A stretch of 64,000 bases of DNA. Origin: Adiantum capillus-veneris (Eukaryota; Streptophyta; Polypodiopsida; Polypodiales; Pteridaceae). The stretch's first letter is position 1; the number at the start of each line of letters is the position of its first letter. The notes under the pieces are model-generated. The model was not told the DNA's origin, ran no database searches, and saw only the letters and a list, made by a program, of their open reading frames with translations. Below, one piece after another: positions 44,391 to 56,538 of the stretch. The DNA lies in contig CM043942.1 of the NCBI GenBank assembly GCA_014529385.2, positions 437,001-501,000 of the forward strand, read 5' to 3'. Made by a program: the position numbers and the translations under genes.

Positions 44391-44563
44391 TATAAGACCT
44401 AGGGTAACTGAACCTGGGATCCTCCTCCCTACCGCCCGTTATATAGGCTAGCTCCTAGCACTTTCCCTAAGAGAATCCCCAGTCCGCACTGGTCCAGCCG
44501 GCCCTTGGCCTAGGTCCTGACCCCCTAGGTTGGGCCTTGCCCCGTAGGACCCTTGTCCTGACA
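44391..44563 (-). repeat. 3' LTR of nested element
   Basis: Begins TGTCAGGACAAGGG on the minus strand after the polypurine tract and ends GGTCTTATA. It is the same family as the partial LTR at 14008-14128. Confidence 0.9.
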
Positions 44564-47500
44564 TTACTCCCCCCTTAAGGAAGAGTTTTCGTCCTCGAAA
44601 ACACAAGTAGTAATATCTTCTTAAGAATACTGATGTTCTCTTTATTGACATCCCATAAGTGAGCCCGTTGTTTGTATGACCGATAATTGGTGCAGTGAGG
44701 AGGTTCAATGAAACCAAGAGCAATATCTTGATTTTCAACATTGTTGTCTGTTTTCAACCACTTGGGTTTAAATGGTAACTCCATTTATAACTCACTTGAG
44801 TACTGTAAAGGAGTAACCACAATTAAGAGTTGTCCAAAGGCATAACCAGTTTTCAGATCTTCTGAAGGTACTGGAATAATGCAAGGAAACCTTGGCGTAA
44901 CTTTCCATGCAGTTGTGATCCAGATTTCCTACTCGCCTCAGTATCTTGAAAAGTTCGTAGATAGGGAATGTCATGTTAGAATTCTGAATAGTTTGGAACA
45001 CAAAGAACTACATGTTCATCCCTAATGAAGGTTACTTGCCAACATACTTTGTCAACACACCTGGTAAGTCCTTGACGTATGAAAGTATTGACACAATCTC
45101 CAACCCCACCACAAGAGGAATTCAAAGTCGAAAATTGTACTTAAGCAAATTCTAGAATAGGGAGAAAATCATCTATTCAGAAATGCGTTGTGCTAACGTA
45201 TGCTCTTAGCAGATCCTTTAGCACAAGATTACTCTTTGTAATCTGCCTATCCCCTTGGATAACTGACAGTACTGAGGTGTGTTTTCCTCACGGTTTACAG
45301 ACAGTCATCCCAGATGACTGGTAAACGGGGAATCACAGTAGTGTACAACCATCGTGGTTAAGTTGAGAAAATCTACAAACGCCCAAACCGAGCCATGACC
45401 TCTATTGGTGATTAGTATACCGAAAAGTTATCTCATAGAGATAGTGCACATAGAGTGCAAAATGCTTCATAAGCAACAACCTGAGGAATATGCATGCCAT
45501 TCCAAATCAGCCTTTGCTAAACCCTAGGGCCCATAACACCTAGTGTGCATGCATTTAGCAAAAACTAACCCGAACCTGTATATCCATAATGATCCTTGCC
45601 AATACTTATGGCAAAGTGTGATGCGCCTAGCACACATTAAAAGGAATGTAAATAGTTTTGAAAAGAAACTAAATACTTTTAGTTGCAATCTTTTGCAAGC
45701 CTTGCTGAAACGTCTGAATCACAGTAGAAGGTGAAACATTAATCACTTCTAGGTACAGACAATGAAACTTTTTCATTAACAACTTATAGACTTGCTATAA
45801 GTACAAACAACCATCTGTAATGTTGTTTAGCAGTACTTATACCTTAACAAGTCATTCTAATTATCCGGAAATTTTTGGCCACGAAATTGCTCCTGATACG
45901 TTGTGCTAAAAATGGTCTATAAAACAAATGTGACCAGCACCTAGGGACTTTGTCGTGACACATAATTGAAATAATGGCGCCAATGTCAGTCCAGAGACTC
46001 ATATTCTCCACATGTGGAATATGTCTCATGTAAGGATGTGTAAAAAGGAACATCCTTCAAGTACAAGATGTACTTGTGTGTGGAGGTAACTGCAAACACT
46101 TTACGATGGGAGTGAGAGGGAACCTCAGTATTGCTCCACTGGCTAAACCGAACTCCTTGAGTTCCTAGACCATGTTGTATCCCGTGTGACAACATGTGCC
46201 AAATTGAACCCTACAAGTATGTTCGTAACAACATAAGATAGAAAGATAGATTGGACACTTTGCCCAAAATACTTTGTGTTGACATGCCCTTGGCATGGCT
46301 CTGTAGCATTCAATCGTACTTAGACGTCCTGGAAAACCAAGCAAAGCATACTAAAAATGGAATAACACCAAATCAATAGATGCGTACCTGGAGATTTGAA
46401 CATAATGTACACTTACCTGTATTCAAATGGAGAGGAGCGCATCCCCTACCTGAGAGAAACAAACAGCATTGCACTGGGAACCCTGGGTGTTGCCTTTGCA
46501 ATCCAAGACCTTGGATTAGAATCTACGTAGTTAAACACGTTGGTAAGACTCCAATCAAAAAGTGTGTCCGTCTGCTACCGCGTTTGGTAGATTGCGGAAT
46601 TCTTTCCTTGAAAGTATAACTAGGAGAGATCAACTGTGATCCTAAATGCAGATCAAACTGTGATCCTTAATGCCTATGGGGTGATGTAACAATCACCCGC
46701 CGGGTCTTACCCTAAATCAGTATGTCCATAGGCACTCCGTAGTGCTATAGATAGAGCAGGAAATACACACAAGTGAACTGCTGAGCTCTTATGGACAGCC
46801 ATGCTGTCGCAACTGATTGCTGCATCTATACTTTCTTCTAGAGATCAGCTGCTGAGAGTTGAAGATTATTGAAAACTAACTTTGAGTGTCGCACTGAAAA
46901 CATGTAGTGCAAAAATGACACCCTAAACATTAGTAATGACAAGACTCTTGCTTGTCCATTAACGTCGTTGTGTACTTCCTTGGGTAGATCTTGAAAAGAA
47001 TCACCCAAAGAATGCCAATAGTTGGGTCCTACCCTTGTCCTGACAACGGCTCTTAGTGTGTTTGGCTCATAGTCCTTATGCAAAATAGTGTTCAATCGAT
47101 GAACTGATGAATACTAATTTGAGTAGCATCTTAGCCATGTGCTAGCTGTGAGTTAGAGCACCTTGGCTCAAGCTGACTCATGAGCAAAACATGTATCAAA
47201 AGCTTCTTAGAAGAATTACATTTTTTTCTTAGAGAGAGAGATAGAGAACGAAAAGAAGAGCATGCTGGGCTGAGGAAATTTCCTTAGATTTCTAGTGTGT
47301 GTGTGCCCAGAATATGTGCTCTTAGACATCTTATGCCTGACTGGCAGCTTATCCTATAAGCATGCAACAATCTGCCTATATAATGTTTCCATCAAGAGAG
47401 GAAAGAGAAAAAACTTTGCCCCACTTACCATGTATGGGGTCGTGACTTTACAAAAATGACTTAATATGGCACTTTGCCTTTGAAATAAATCAAAGTTTTG

Positions 47501-48599
47501 TTTAATGTTGTTGTAAACCATCCCTTTTCTAGTATTTCCGTGACAGAGTTGCAAGTGTGATAGTGGAAGCGTAATTCACGAGGCGGTAGAATTGAATCCA
47601 CCTAAGTAGCATGCCTTGCATCCCGTCTGGTAAGCCCTTGTGGAGAGTGATGTCCTCAACCGTGAGAACCAAAACCATAAGTGCCTTGCACAGGCTAGAT
47701 TGGTAGTGATTCGGTGAGTTGATCTGCCCTATTTTGCGAGTTCACCGAAGCCTTGGTGCATATAAAATTGCCAAAGCACTTTGCTTTGCACAATGACAAT
47801 AATTGCCACGTAAAGTGTAAATAGGAAAAAAACAAGAAAAACTTAAACTTGGCTAACCTGTTTATTTTTGTTGCAACCAGTTGTCATGAAAGTTGGGAGA
47901 AAAACTCATTCCAAAATGGCCCATAGCCATATCTGCACAGACGTCGTCGTATGTCTTATACACCCGTCTGGTACATAAGTCCATAACCTGAAAACTTGAA
48001 TCCACCTGCAAACACCTTGCCTATTCGTTCCCCATTGTGTATGCTCATAGCATATGCCAAACGTGACTAGATTCAATGCAAGATGTAGAAATTGAAGCCT
48101 TGCTTCGTAGAACTATGTCTGGCCTTATTGCCAACAAATGCTATTGACAACATATGTCATATCAAAGAGAATCGACTTTATCAATCATGCACAAAAAATC
48201 GACCTTGTCTGCTTGTAGATCGATGAAATTGCCATTGTAAGAATCGAACGAGTTGGCATCAAGGTTCACACTATTTGATTTCATGCTACCAAGGGCCTTG
48301 TGGAAGCTTGTGATCAACTTCAATGCTCTAGTGGTGTTACACAAACCGTGCCCATGAGCATCTTTGGATAGAGCCTTTCTCAGTTGTCCCAATTATAAAC
48401 AACGGCGAGAGACATAGGTAAAATAGTCGTACTATCCTCTGCAAAATAAACTCAAAATCAAGTTAGCGTTAAATAAAACTGTGTACCCGGGACCTTGTTG
48501 ATCAACTAAGGTTGTCCTTTTGTCCTTTGGTAGTCAATGCTTGATTTTTATTGCAATCATGGCATCTTTGCTTTGGCTTTCGGCACCTTGTCGAACCTT

Positions 48600-49178
48600 A
48601 TGATTGTCTGTCCACACCATGCCTTGCATGCATTACTATCACCACTACTATTGTAATTCTCAGAATCCGACCAAAGGGCCTGCATTACTATCAGCCATGC
48701 GGAACTACGTTGCGATGAAATCATACCGGCTCGCGGAGCCTTGTGACTTTATGGTTCGGAAGCAGGCGGCCTTGCCGCTTGTGGCTTGCGAAGCTGTGCT
48801 CCCAAAGCCCTTGGAGCTCGATTGTGGGCACGGCCTCTTAGGGTTAATTCGTTTGTGAAGCCCTAAGGCTTCACCATGTGAAACCAAGCGAAGGCATGGC
48901 GGGCTAAGCAGCGTGAGTGCGTCGATGGAAGAGAAGGGCATGGCGAGGGGTACGGGCCTCAGCACAAGGAGCTGTAGCAACGAAAAAATCTGAGAACTGC
49001 CCTACGAAGCCATAAAGCCCACCTCCAGCCAATTCTGAGCCGGTCGCCCCCTTCCGCCTAAGAGCTGATGCCCGTGGCTCTTCCCCGACAGTTTTTCTCC
49101 TCTTCTTCTCCATGGCCTCGATGCCATGCATGCAAAAAAAAATCATGCTAAACATAGCTTGGCCACGATCTTCACCAA
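48600..49178 (-). pseudogene. Possible gag start of nested element
   Basis: After the primer site a GC-rich stretch gives an open frame with MEKKRRKTVGEEPRA and GGGLYGFVGQFSDFF (49191-48904 region). Position suggests the N terminus of gag, but there is no capsid motif. From 48600 down to about 45500 the element shows no open frame that I can support and only weak likeness to gypsy pol. Confidence 0.35.
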
Positions 49179-49190
49179 GCTCTGATACCA
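49179..49190 (-). other. Primer binding site, initiator Met tRNA type
   Basis: The minus strand reads TGGTATCAGAGC, complementary to the 3' end of plant initiator methionine tRNA, the most common primer of plant LTR elements. It starts one base from the LTR end. Confidence 0.9.
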
Positions 49191-49191
49191 A

Positions 49192-49365
49192 TATAAGACC
49201 TAGGGTAACTGAACCTGGGATCCTCCTCCCTACTACCCCTTATATAGGCGATCTCCTAGCACTTTCCCTAAGAGGATCCCCAGTCCGCACTGGTCCAGCT
49301 GGCCCTTGGCCTAGGTCCCTGACCCCCTAGGTTGGGCCTTGCCCCGTAGGACCCTTGTGTTGACA
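49192..49365 (-). repeat. 5' LTR of nested element with TATA box
   Basis: Begins TGTCAACACAAGGG on the minus strand, has the TATA box CCTATATAAGGGG (49236-49248) and ends GGTCTTATA one base before the primer site. Confidence 0.9.
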
Positions 49366-50440
49366 TGAAAAATATTGACTAGTATGATTGGGGTGAATAC
49401 TTTCCGCAAACACTGAAGGAGGCAACGAGAAAGCGGTACTACCATTACCCGGCTTGCCAACTCAGATCCTATAATAAACTACTTAAAGCCTTCAGACTGG
49501 AATATTCCCACAACAGAGGTGATGAGGATATTCTTTGTGAACTGGATAAGATTAACTAGAGGAAATTGTCAATCCGAAGCTATGTTGAGAAAATCAAGGA
49601 GCTGAAAAGACAGTTGCAGGAACCACCATCAGAAAAGCGACTACGAGCATGGTTCTTGAATGGCTTTCATTGCAAGAAGCTTAGGGAACAGGAGGTGCCA
49701 GCACCGACGAAGAAATTCAATGATTTGGTGCAGTGAGCCCTGAAGCTGGAACAACAAGCTAAGAAGGAAAAAGGTCATAAGAAGAGGAGGTCCAGTAGTA
49801 GCAGTTCTTCTACAGATGACTCTGATTCAAGCAGATTTTCCAGCAATTTTGAGAGTAGCTCTAATGACAAGACCAAGGATAAGCCTTACAAGGGGTCTTG
49901 TGCTAGGAAGATTGAAGAGATGGCTCCGCAAATTGCTAAGATTAGTCAGACCAGACAACTAGTGAGAAGAATGGAGACTTGGTGTTCAAAATGTAAATCC
50001 AAGGACCATGTTTCCAATGAGTGCCCACAGTGTACTTATTGTAAATCCTATGGCCATTTATGGAATAACTGTGGCATTAGGATTCATCATTTCAAAAAGG
50101 GCAAAGACTTGTCAGTGGTGGCATATACCAATGCCGAACTAGTAAGAGTGGAAACTGCCAACGCTTCTCAGGAGGAGAAACCAGGTACCAGTGGTATTGG
50201 TCCAGGGCGTGGCAGATACCAAGAGGGTACTGGCCGGGGCCAGTGGCGTGGTAATTTCTAGAGCCAAAGTGTGAATTGCTATACTCGTGGAAAGTATGGG
50301 CATTTCGCGGCTCAATGTCTAGACACACTTGGGACTGCGGCGATTGAGGCGAAGGTACCAGAGCCAGTTCCAGTACGAGAAGTTACACTGAGCAAAGGAG
50401 TAGTGATTGGGGAAATCCCAGAGATTCCACTTGGGTCCTA

Positions 50441-53400
50441 AAATCACAGAAGCTCATATCATAGGAGACCCATGGGATAGACAATATTAGGGCAAAGATA
50501 AAGCTGTTTATAGCTTGACTTGGGGAAATTTTTGTCATGTTTCCTGGAGATACATAGGAAACTATGTAGAAGGCTTACAGATGCCAAACATCAACAATGC
50601 TACCCAAAGTGTACCTTCACAGTCCCAAAAGTGAGACTAAACCAAAATCAAACAATTTTGAACTCTTACAATGAAGCAGGCTATAGTGATCACCCTAGGA
50701 AGGGGGGAGCTGTAAATCCATCAAGCTCAACTTATATACCAGGAATTTCTACACCAAGTAGAAGCCCTAGAGCTTCTAACCAATAGACCCCTTCAAGGCA
50801 GAAACCATTGAAAGATCATATGGTTGTTGGAAGTTTCCAATTGACCCAGATTACATCAAAATCTACAGACAAATGCGTATATGAAGATTATCATGGACAA
50901 AAGTTTCAACTGATCTCCACAAGTTAGAGTCAAAAACCAACAAATTCAATAGTGTTCAAACAGTTATATGTGATCAAGCTCACATATGCATATCAAGATG
51001 CACATGGTAACGAATATCAGCAAGGTCATGACCTTGTACAAACCCATACGGATGGCCCGTTGATTGAAGTCAAAGACTATCTGAAGATGATGCAAAGCCT
51101 CAAGTTACCAGAACAGGTGACAGAAAACTCAAAGTCAATGAAAGCTAAAGTCAGAAGGCTACACAAAGGTCACCACCAAAATCTCCTCTAAAGAGACAGA
51201 TTCTGCCAAAAAGTATAGTGGATCTTTTAAGTTCAAAGGTTACTCAGATGCAGGTAGATAATGCTCATCAATTGCGAACAAAAGGTGAAATATTACAGCG
51301 AATGGAGTGAAGATCGATGGAAGCAGGTGATCAAGACAAAGACAATGCAGATAAAGTTCAACCAAAGGATGCTACCACAACAAAAGAAGTGAATTCATAC
51401 AAAACTCTTGAGATGATCAAGTGCAACATTGTTGGTGAAAACGAAGAAAATCTGTCAAAAGATGTAAAGCTAGATTTTCAGCTAGATAAGAACCTCATGT
51501 CCTTTCACACTTGGAAAAGATGTGGTCAAACACAACTGGAAGATGATCCTAAATTTATGAGCATATGAGGAAACAAACGAGCAAAATGCTCGGGAATCAT
51601 CTCTACCACCATTGAAGTAAGTTCACAGATCATTGCAGCTCAATTCCACGTGATCACAACAAAGGACATGCTAGAAGACATCATAATGGGAATGCCAATG
51701 GCCCAAAAGGTCCTAGAGATACAAAGTTCAATGAAGATGCAGTTTCCAGAGATAACAAAGAATGAAGAACAACAATGGTCACCCGCGGACGACATCACAA
51801 GGTCCTCAAAATGGAGACTCATATCAAAGCAGATCTTACAGAAGATGATTCATCTCCATCGAGCAGAACTTCAGACGATCTTAAAGAAAATCAAGCAATA
51901 GAAAGTGCAGATCAAACAGAACAAAGAGCAACCACAATAGCTATTGAGCAAAGAATGCCACCAAAGCCAAAAGTTAAGAAGGACGGGGTTGCAGACAACC
52001 AAGAAGAAATAGGAAGCCCAAAGATCAATCAGACAGTGTCAGTCAAATTAGTAGACAGAGGTAAAGCTAAAGTGGACCTTCCACCGACTAGGAAAAACGT
52101 TGTGACAACATATGCCTCTACATCAAAGAACCCTCATGGATCAGCTTCTTCAAGCGAGTCAAGCCTTCAAAACTTCAAGTCAATTACTGAACCAACTAAA
52201 ACCTTTAAGGAGACACCCAGAAAAGCAAAGGTATATCAGCCCAAATACTCAAGAAAGAAAAGGAATTCAAGCAAGTGTTGGTTCCAAGGAGTTTAGTCAA
52301 AGTCAATGATCCAATTTGGATTAAACACAAGAAATCAACACAGAAAGACAAACACATGGGATGGATAGCATCACAATGGAGCTTAAAAGAACAGGCATTA
52401 GGCAAAATTTGGACTCACAAAGGGGCCCTTTAAGGAGTTTGACTTTACCTCTCTCTACCAAAACGGGCGCATGGATAAATTTTTGCAAACAAACTCCAAA
52501 GTTGGCGGAGGTTTGACAGTTAGAATGTCCTCTTCAAGCTCTATCTACTGGTATATAGTACGCCATGAGATTCCTCATATTTTAGAAGATTCTTTTTTTT
52601 ATTCACCTATGATGTGACAACTCTGTCGGAATCTAAGTGAATCAAAAAAAGAATCTTCTAAAATATGAGGAATCTCATGGCATGCTATATATCAGTAGAT
52701 AGAGCTTAAAGAGGACATTCTAACTGTCAAACCTCCGCCAACTTTGGAGTTTGTTTGCAAAAATTTATCCACGTGCCCGTTTTGGTAGAGAGAGGTAAAG
52801 TCAAACTCCTTAAAGGGCCCCTTTGTGAGTCCAAATTTTGCCTAATGAGTACTATGAAGGTAACAAACACATATGGGTACCAAAACCGAAGGTAAGAGCA
52901 TATGAAGTAACTTCAAGTTCCTCCCAAGAAAGAAGTCCCACAAGGTATCAACCTTGACAATGTCCTAGAATACCTAAGCAGCAGATATACAACAAAGCAA
53001 CATCAAAAGATGCAAAAGTCAACCACAACTCTCAAGAGGATACAAAAAAATTATGGATCTCAAAGAATGTTCCTCTTGGACAAGGATTCTACACAGGCTA
53101 TACCAAGATTTGGCTACCAATCAACCACAAGCCAACTGCAACTACACAAAACCTGCATGAAGATCTCAAGAAATCAATAAGACCTAGAGCAAAGTAAAGT
53201 CAACAATGGAGATACAAAAGTCATAAAGAGATTTGGATTCCTAAGTCTTCCAATGCTCCTAGTCAAAATTCAAATGTCAACAGTGAACTGGGGCCTATAA
53301 CAACATCAAAGACTCCTATCAATAGGCCCAATTGGAGAATCAAACAGATAATGGAGTCTTCACAATCAAAGAAGGACGACCCAACCAACGAAATGCAGTT

Positions 53401-53560
53401 TCAAAGATGATAAAACAGGTATGGCAAAAGAAACCTTCAATACCAACTTGGTCCTTCACTATTCCTCTTTTTGAGGATTCAAGCTTCCTTTTACCTGAAG
53501 AAATGTTTGTAGTAAGCTCAAGAGCATAAAAAGTCAGGTCGCCAGGGTGCAAAAAACACT
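50441..53560 (+). pseudogene. Eroded copia-like gag region
   Basis: Open stretches (50520-50786, 51317-51568, 51775-52296) are rich in Lys, Gln, Ser and Thr. Phrases such as YQPKYSRKKRNSSKCW, then VNDPIWIKHKKSTQKDKHMG, and beyond the hairpin insert EYYEGNKHIWVPKPKVRAYE, resemble the long low-complexity gag region of SIRE-like copia elements with repeated W-V-P-K. No protease, integrase or RT motif is found. Identification is weak. Nothing else is supported in this stretch besides the hairpin element at 52396-52847. Confidence 0.35.
52396..52847. mobile_element. 452-bp hairpin (foldback) MITE
   Basis: The left arm (52396-52604) starts CATTAGGCAAAATTTGGACT and the right arm (52636-52847) is its near-perfect complement; only about 31 bp separate them. 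I count roughly ten mismatches in about 205 bp. Sequence on both sides reads in one frame if the element is removed without a target duplication (Gln-Glu-Tyr-Tyr at the join). No clear duplication is visible, so the superfamily is undecided. Transcribed, it would fold into a long hairpin. Confidence 0.9.
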
Positions 53561-54083
53561 CTTTGGCATAGTCAGAGTCGGGCTATTGAGCCATGAAATG
53601 AGGAAAGCATTAGTCCCAAAGCTTCAAAGTCATATTAAACTATGTGTTAAGAGTCATAGTTATTAGGCTTACGCTCAAGCTGGAAGAGTTGATCATATCT
53701 AAAGTCATGTTGCTCATGTTGGATGAAATGATCATAAGAGTTGAAGTCTATTAACTTACAATTGGTGGAGTGCCGTGGAGTCCAACACTCACGCACATTG
53801 CACAATAAGATGAGAGAAAATGTCCTTGACGACAAAAACCATTCTCAAAGGGGTGCCAGCTTGCAAAGCCACGTCATATGCTTTTATAGCTACACCATCC
53901 TTCTGAATTATCCCTCAAAATTATTCTTGCACAGCATATTGTTTCCCATGCATTTTTGTGTATGCATAAATAGGATGTCCCATGATTGGAAATATGCATT
54001 AGACACTCTTTTTTCTTCCACCTATGCACCTTGAGTAGACTACATCAGGAAAACCAATGTCATGCTAACCAACGAATCATGCA
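53561..54083. other. No feature recognised
   Basis: No coding sequence, repeat or control element that I can support. Probably transposon 3' end or LTR U3 material, since an LTR-like promoter lies downstream. Confidence 0.4.
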
Positions 54084-54430
54084 GTGGAGTCACTACTGAG
54101 TGAATAGGAAGCTTGGGGATGGCCCAACGCTCCCTATCGCTTGGTGTTGACCCTTCTGTAAAGCCATTACAAGTTCCAGCAAAGACCTTGAGGCATGATA
54201 AGCAACAACGGAAAGAAAAAAATTCAGTGAAGTCAATACTGAGCAAATAGGACGCTTGGGGATTGCCCAACACCCCCTATCACTTGGTGATGACCTTGAT
54301 GTAACCGACAATGAGGACCATGGTGATGTGATTACAAAAATACAGTTGAGTCACTAGTGGGTAGATAGGAAGCTTGGGAATCGCCCAACACTCCCTATTG
54401 CTTAGTGTTGATGTTTCCCTTAAAATAATT
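54084..54430 (+). repeat. Three diverged tandem repeats upstream of a promoter
   Basis: Related units begin near 54089, 54232 and 54350. Each has TAGGAAGCTTGGG or close, GCCCAAC(A/G)C(T/C)CCCTAT and CTT(G/A)GTG(T/A)TGA. Spacings are 143 and 118 bp. They lie 250-600 bp before the TATA box at 54677 and could be LTR enhancer repeats. Confidence 0.8.
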
Positions 54431-55270
54431 ATCAAGGATGGATGAAAAGAAGCAGTAAACATTGGAGTTACACATTTTCCACATTTTCCCAAAATGGTCA
54501 CGTATTGTAAATTCCCGAATTATTTCAAACCATTGTAATATTTTAATGTGTTACGGGCTCAATGGGAGTTCCAAGTTGTAAAGAATAGGTCACTTACTGT
54601 GCCTAGGTTGCAGATTCAGTAAGTGGTGAGCACTAAAGGCCTTGGGTGGCCAAACATTGCATATTTTTACCCTAGGTATATAAGGCAGTGTGTAAACAAA
54701 ATTGAGGTTCTCAAGTCATTTGTTGAGAGCACTCTTTGGTGAGAGCTCTTGAGGTGTGTGGCTATGGAGTCCTTGAGCTTCTCCTTGCTGATGAGACTTG
54801 ATTAACACTAATCAATGATTCATTCTCTCTCATTATGCCTCTCTCTTACTTCTTATGATTGCCTATGATACTTAGATTAACTAGATCTTAACTAATTAGT
54901 GGTTGATCCCTCTCTAATCTTGTGTGTGCATGTAGGTTTGATTGGAGTGTGGTGCTTGATAGATCTATGTGTGTGTGCTTGCAGTTAGTGTGTTGCATGA
55001 TAGGATTAGTTTTGTGTACGTCTTGCAATCATAGTGTGTGTGATTGGGTTGATTGGAAGTGAAGAAAAGTGGATATGGAGATTGCCCTTCATTGTGGCTT
55101 AGCTCCTTCATAGGCCAAGAAGCTCACTTTGTAGTAGAGTTAACCATTTGTGTTGCCCCGATTAGCTCACTAACCATGTGAGTGTTTCCACGCCCTATCC
55201 GGGTAGCTCATCCCTCCGTATTGACAATTTTGTTGGTCATTCGAGCTATTGCAATAATGGATCCCCAACA
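54431..55270 (+). repeat. LTR-like region with TATA box
   Basis: A good TATA box (TATATAAGG, 54677-54685) is followed by a non-coding, T-rich transcribed-type region and a right end ATGGATCCCCAACA at 55270, a normal LTR end. Beyond it a different (minus-strand copia) LTR begins. No paired LTR is seen, so the left end and family are unknown. Confidence 0.5.
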
Positions 55271-56538
55271 ACCCACGGGAAAGAAACCACTCAATGGCAT
55301 TAGTATGCAAAACAAGAAGTAGGTTACAAAGGGATTATACCCTTTTGGAGCTCCAGCCTTGCTTCACTCTCACCACTTCACACTGTCAAATGTGTGTAGA
55401 AATGGCCTCCTATTATAGGCCAAAAGGGTTTCCCTGTCTCATGAGAGGCAGCCATGTGTAGCCGCCCTTGTGTAGACAAGTCGAAATCGGACCCTCCAAT
55501 TGGCCCATGTGTTGTCGCCCTTCACAAATTTGGTTTCCGGCGAGTGATGTTCCTTCACGTGCAATGGCTTCTCCTCATAATGGGGGCCTTACAAACGTGT
55601 GCTTTTACCACAGAAAATTACAAGGGTAAATCAAGCTCCATACTTAACAATCTTCCACTTGGAGACTGATCTCCAAACCAAACCTGTGACTGTTTTCCAT
55701 CCTGGCTTCTTATCCTTGAATTCCAATTGAAGATAAGTAAAAGCTCAACTTCTCCTTCTTGACCACCTTTGTAAACATGTCTGCAGGATTTTCACTCGTA
55801 TGCACCTTTCCTAGCTTTAGCTGTCCCTCTTCCAAAAGAGTATGTATGAAGTGATATCTCACCTCCATGTGATTTGTCCTTGAATCAAAGGCTGAGTTCT
55901 TTGCAAGATGGATAGCGCTTTGGCTATCACTATACAAGACACAATTGTCTTGTTTGGATTCAAGGTCTTATAAGAATTTGTGAAGCCACATAATCTCTTT
56001 GCTTGCCTCCGTCATCGCTATATACTCTGCTTCCATGTTAGAAAGTGAGGCCACTTTCTACAGCTTTGAAGCCTAGCTTACTATTGTGCCTCCAATCATG
56101 AAGACATAGCCATTAGTACTCCTTCGAGTATCTTTTTCACCTGCCATATCTGCATCAACATACCCTTCTAGAAAAATGTCAGTTTCTCTAAAATACAAAA
56201 CATTTGTTGTTTTCTCTTTTAGATATCTAAGTATCCACTTCACAGCTTACCAGTGCTCTTTACCTGGGTTGTCCATGAACCTACTTACAACTCCCACTGC
56301 ATGTGCAATGTCTGGCCTTGTCCAGACCATAGCATACATAAGAGAACCTACCGCTGTAGCATATGGAACTTTAGATATATAGACTATCTTCTCTTGTGTC
56401 TTTAGACACATATATTTGGTTAGTTTAAAGTGACGAGCCAAAGGTATAGAAATTGTTTTTTTCATTTTTCATTCCAAACCTTTCTAGTACCTTCTTGATG
56501 TAATCCTCTTGAGATAGCTTTATTGTCTTCTTCATCCT
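55271..56538 (-). mobile_element. 3' part of second copia copy
   Basis: 55271-55649 matches the LTR at 26957-27706 with its outer end missing and an internal deletion of about 190 bp; 55650-56538 matches the RNase H and RT end of the same family. It ends at 56538 where another element's LTR starts. Between 55649 and the coding end lies the degraded polypurine tract CCAAGTGGAAGAT. Confidence 0.9.
55690..56538 (-). pseudogene. Copia RNase H / RT end
   Basis: Segments VPYATAVGSLMYAMVWTRPD and GVVSRFMDNPGKEHW (56465-56247) and the RNase H end YSDSQSAIHLAKNSAF, VHTSENPADMFTKVV (55937-55710) align with 27767-28612. Stops and frame changes in 55940-56240 break it. Confidence 0.9.

Larger units (their letters stand above)
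44391..49365 (-). mobile_element. Nested gypsy-type element with short LTRs and eroded interior
   Basis: The target duplication TGAAA is at 44386-44390 and 49366-49370. The 173-174-bp LTRs (44391-44563, 49192-49365) run TGTC...TATA on the minus strand and differ at about ten positions. A perfect initiator-Met-tRNA primer site TGGTATCAGAGC lies at 49179-49190 (minus), and a polypurine tract CCTTAAGGGGGGAGTAA at 44564-44580. The interior follows the gypsy pol at 14129-16922 (for example 44930, 45200, 45400 match 14461, 14860, 15140) but is so eroded that no open domain is left. It is nonautonomous. Confidence 0.9.
43318..50440 (+). mobile_element. Plus-strand gypsy of same family, truncated and interrupted
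   Basis: A 5'-truncated LTR (43318-43789), the primer-site region TTTTGGCGATCACGATGG, and gag match the element at 24154-37980. Gag is split by an element at 44391-49365. The sequence after gag (about 50440) no longer matches protease or RT of the family, so pol is lost. Confidence 0.85.
43872..50440 (+). pseudogene. Gypsy gag, split by nested element
   Basis: The N-terminal part, 43872-44390, starts MAPKTSRGQK and ends EQYAEL. The rest is at 49371-50440: WGEYFPQTLKEATRK, YHYPACQLRSYNKL, RLRAWFLNGFHCKK, a Ser-rich tail, then CTYCKSYGHLWNNC and a last knuckle YTRGKYGHFAAQC where the first Cys is lost. It lines up with gag at 35379-36992 across the insertion site without loss. At least six in-frame stops (for example 43934, 44026, 49557, 49735) show that it is dead. 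The interval 44391-49365 is not part of the gene. Confidence 0.85.

Noticed and set aside
48604-49330. A GC-richer host exon
   Set aside because: The stretch lies inside the nested element next to its primer site, and its frames show no recognisable protein.
52385-52620. Open frame running into the left arm of the hairpin element
   Set aside because: The arm is inserted sequence, and the gag-like frame resumes right after the element, so the frame inside is accidental.
54040-54501. Minus-strand ORFs with a repeated ECWAIPKLPI peptide
   Set aside because: They arise from tandem DNA repeats upstream of a TATA box; frames shift between units and there is no coding context.
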